From positions 1 to 26,628 of the forward strand of contig DXOJ01000301.1 in assembly GCA_019412865.1 (NCBI GenBank): a stretch of DNA of 26,628 nucleotides. Reading direction: 5' to 3'. The DNA comes from Bacteroides sp. GTDB lineage: Bacteria > Bacteroidota > Bacteroidia > Bacteroidales > Bacteroidaceae. The translations under genes were made by a program, and so were the position numbers. The stretch's first letter is position 1. Every line of letters starts with the position of its first letter. The notes under the pieces were generated by a model. That model made no database searches. It was given only the letters and a program-made list of their open reading frames with translations, and was not told the origin of the DNA. Shown piece by piece: positions 24,328 to 26,628 of the stretch.

Positions 24328-25536
24328 CTACATTTGTTTGTAATCCTTAGCCAATCCTCCTTCACTTGTTTCTTTGTAGAGTGACGGAAGGTCGTGTCCG
24401 GTCTGTTTCATAACTTGCACTACTTTGTCGAAAGAGACGCGATGCATACCGTCTGTGAAAGCTGAATAAAGATTAGCATCTAACGCACGTGCGGCGGCGT
24501 ATGCATTTCGTTCGATGCAGGGTATTTGTACTAATCCGCATACGGGATCACAAGTCATTCCTAAATGGTGTTCCAATCCCATTTCTGCTGCATACTCAAT
24601 CTGCGCCGGGCTACCTCCGAATAATTGATTAGCGGCAGCTGAGGCCATTGCACAGGCAACGCCTACTTCTCCCTGACAACCTACTTCTGCTCCGGAAATA
24701 GATGCATTGAATTTGACAATGTTGCCAAACAATCCGGCAGTGGCTAATGCACGTAGAATGCGCATATCACTGAAATCACGGCTTTTCTGGAGATGATATA
24801 ATACGGCAGGCATCACTCCGCAGGAACCACAGGTAGGAGCGGTCACTATTTTTCCACCGGAAGCATTTTCTTCACTTACTGCCAAAGCATAAGAAAAGAC
24901 AAGTCCTCTGGATTGCAGGGATTGTTTGTATCCGGTAGCGCGTATATAATAGGTGGAGGCTTTTCGTCTAAGATTTAGTGGGCCGGGAAGTACTCCTTCA
25001 GCTTCCAGTCCACGGTGAATGGCATCTTTCATGGTGCCCCATACTTCAGCCAGGTAATCCCATATATCTTCTTCCTCACATTCCTTCACGTATTCCCAAT
25101 AACTTTTTCCGGTATCCTCACACCATTGGAGTATTTCGGTCATGTTTTCCATGCCATATACATCGGGGCTTTCGATAGTTGGATTATCATTATTTTCTGC
25201 CAGTGCACCGCCACCAATACTGTAAACAGTCCAGTTCTCAAGCACTTTATTATTGTTATCCAAAGCCGCAAATGTCATTCCGTTCGGATGGAACGGTAGA
25301 AAGACTTTGGGTTGCCATACAATTTCTACTGGTGCAGTGGGCTGTAAGGTGTCTATAATGGCTACATCCGTCATGTGTCCTTTACCGGTAGCGGCTAAAC
25401 TGCCGTAAAGGGTGACTTTAAAAGATGCAGCATCCTGATGACGTTCCAAAAACATTTCGGCAGCTTTGCGCGGTCCCATAGTGTGGCTACTGGAAGGTCC
25501 TGTGCCTATCCTGTATAGCTCTTTAATCGATTTCAT
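24328..25536 (-). CDS. sdaA: L-serine ammonia-lyase (single-chain, iron-sulfur)
   Basis: Deaminates L-serine to pyruvate and ammonia with a [4Fe-4S] cluster. From ATG 25534-25536 it has 402 residues; an ATG at 25591-25593 would add 19 unrelated residues and overlap corA. The N-terminal beta domain begins KSIKELYRIGTGPSSSHTMG, the family signature. The alpha domain follows from about residue 140, with APTCGSCGVMPAV, GCQGEVGVACAMA and TCDPVCGLVQIPC, where the cluster cysteines are found. EMGLEHHLGM is also conserved. Length fits the fused alpha/beta form of Bacteroidetes. It begins 19 bp after the corA stop, so the two may share a transcript, though no functional link is evident. Confidence 0.95.
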   Translation of the reverse strand: MKSIKELYRIGTGPSSSHTMGPRKAAEMFLERHQDAASFKVTLYGSLAATGKGHMTDVAIIDTLQPTAPVEIVWQPKVFLPFHPNGMTFAALDNNNKVLENWTVYSIGGGALAENNDNPTIESPDVYGMENMTEILQWCEDTGKSYWEYVKECEEEDIWDYLAEVWGTMKDAIHRGLEAEGVLPGPLNLRRKASTYYIRATGYKQSLQSRGLVFSYALAVSEENASGGKIVTAPTCGSCGVMPAVLYHLQKSRDFSDMRILRALATAGLFGNIVKFNASISGAEVGCQGEVGVACAMASAAANQLFGGSPAQIEYAAEMGLEHHLGMTCDPVCGLVQIPCIERNAYAAARALDANLYSAFTDGMHRVSFDKVVQVMKQTGHDLPSLYKETSEGGLAKDYKQM

Positions 25537-25555
25537 GACTGATGATGTGTTTTTG

Positions 25556-26608
25556 TTAATACCATTTCTTTTTTCTGAAGTACAAATATACAATAATACC
25601 GATAATTGCCATTACAATCCAGGCAAATAAATACCCGTACTGCCATTCCAGTTCCGGCATCCATTTGTAATTCATTCCCCATACTCCAACCAGAAATGTT
25701 AAAGGAATAAAAATTGTGGATACGATGGTCAGCCTCTTCATGATATCGTTCATACGTAAATCATTGTTGGAGATATAAAGATCGACTAATGAAGAAAGGG
25801 TTTCCCGACAGATTTCGATGGTTTGTAATACAAATTGTAGGTGGTCGTTTACATCATTGAAAAAGGCGCGGTTCACTTTATGGATGAGCAGGTTTTCTGC
25901 CCTCAGTAGCTTTATATATTGTTCTTTCAAGGGGAGGATTGCTTTTTTCATTAGCATATATTGGCGTCGTAATGCCTGAATCTGGATACCGATGTCATCT
26001 CCGTTGGTGATAGTAAGCAGTTCCTCTTCCAAATCTTCGAGTGCGTCATCGATGGAAGAGATGGTTGAAATATAGTTTCCCATCACGCTGTTGAGCAGTA
26101 CGCTAAGCAGATAATCTGTTTGACGACTGCGTATCTTCAGGACATCATTACGCAAGGCTGAACTGATATCATCGAAGAAATCAGTTTCTTTTTCGAGGAA
26201 AGTCAGTACATAATTATTTCCTATGATAAGGCAGACTTGCTGTTGGAGCAGTTCGTCCAGTTCATTTTCTTCTTTATGTTCGTTCGGATAGAATATTTTT
26301 AAGATCAGAACAATGTATTTATCATGCTCTTCTATCTTGGTCGGATGATCCGCATTTAATATATCCTGTAAGACAAGGAAGTCTATTTCGAAATGACTGC
26401 AGATTTCCCGGATAGTTTCTGTATTTTTCATTCCGTGTATCTGTAGCCAGTTGATTTGATCGTTGTTCAGCGTACCTTTGATGGCTTGAAAAGTATCACT
26501 AGAACTTTCCTGCATCTCGGTAGCATTGTAAGTACAAAGATGTAAATGGGTAGGAGTAAGACTTTCTCCTGTATAAATAAGCTTTTCGCTTAACAGATTA
26601 TTCTTCAT
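25556..26608 (-). CDS. corA: CorA family magnesium/divalent cation transporter
   Basis: A 350-residue inner-membrane protein that forms a homopentameric Mg2+ (or Co2+/Ni2+) channel. The large N-terminal cytoplasmic domain (about 1-285) ends in a long helix with VLQTIEICRETLSSLVDLYI and NDLRMNDIMKRLTIVSTIF. TM1 (about 290-310) leads to the GMN motif at 311-313 (GVWGMNY), followed by the acidic loop MPELEWQ. TM2 spans about 326-343, with a basic tail FRKKKWY inside. Length is typical. It lies just upstream of the serine ammonia-lyase gene. Its own promoter would be beyond the window end, as only 20 bp precede the start. Confidence 0.95.
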   Translation of the reverse strand: MKNNLLSEKLIYTGESLTPTHLHLCTYNATEMQESSSDTFQAIKGTLNNDQINWLQIHGMKNTETIREICSHFEIDFLVLQDILNADHPTKIEEHDKYIVLILKIFYPNEHKEENELDELLQQQVCLIIGNNYVLTFLEKETDFFDDISSALRNDVLKIRSRQTDYLLSVLLNSVMGNYISTISSIDDALEDLEEELLTITNGDDIGIQIQALRRQYMLMKKAILPLKEQYIKLLRAENLLIHKVNRAFFNDVNDHLQFVLQTIEICRETLSSLVDLYISNNDLRMNDIMKRLTIVSTIFIPLTFLVGVWGMNYKWMPELEWQYGYLFAWIVMAIIGIIVYLYFRKKKWY

Positions 26609-26628
26609 GCTTTATTCTCGTTTTAGAA

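Noticed and set aside
25537..25593. Extended N-terminus of the serine ammonia-lyase overlapping corA
   Set aside because: The family signature begins immediately after the ATG at 25534-25536; the extra 19 residues are unrelated and overlap corA.

Overview
The window looks like a chromosomal contig from a gut Bacteroides of the ovatus / xylanisolvens / thetaiotaomicron type. The evidence is SusC/SusD pairs, an AraC-type hybrid sensor of the HTCS kind, acidic lipoprotein N-termini after the lipid cysteine, and promoters resembling the Bacteroides TAnnTTTG -7 element. The first 29 bases are not genomic: they match a Tn5/Nextera library adapter with one mismatch, so the contig begins artificially inside a GH2 gene.

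Region 1 (30-10640, minus strand) is a polysaccharide utilisation locus for pectic beta-1,4-galactan. In transcription order it holds a clan GH-A enzyme resembling GH147, SusC, SusD, a SusE-like surface glycan-binding lipoprotein, a GH53 endo-galactanase and the start of a GH2 beta-galactosidase. A promoter candidate lies before the GH147-like gene. A cluster of phased 22-bp repeats lies between that gene and susC. The regulator (10756-14280, minus) is an HTCS-like sensor, but it has Asn in place of the phospho-accepting His and no receiver domain, so it cannot use the standard phosphorelay.

Region 2 (14428-16281, plus strand) holds a small lipoprotein and a heparin lyase I (PL13), separated by a terminator. 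The layout from galactan PUL to heparin lyase resembles what I recall of B. thetaiotaomicron BT4667-BT4675; this is memory, not a search. Region 3 (about 16350-17090) is decayed sequence: the C-terminal end of a PD-(D/E)XK family protein with an internal stop, and a possible minus-strand coding remnant.

Region 4 (17134-22681, minus strand) is an osmolyte operon: outer-membrane porin, ProV, ProW and OpuAC for betaine-type uptake, then AblA (lysine 2,3-aminomutase) and AblB (beta-lysine acetyltransferase), which make N-epsilon-acetyl-beta-lysine. The proV gene has lost about 255 codons in frame, including its signature motif and Walker B, so the transporter is probably inactive unless another ATPase serves it or the deletion is an assembly error. 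A 591-bp gene-poor region lies upstream.

Region 5 (23273-24261, plus strand) is a pair of PepSY-like small exported proteins, closed by a 21-bp bidirectional terminator. Region 6 (24328-26608, minus strand) holds CorA followed by a single-chain L-serine ammonia-lyase.
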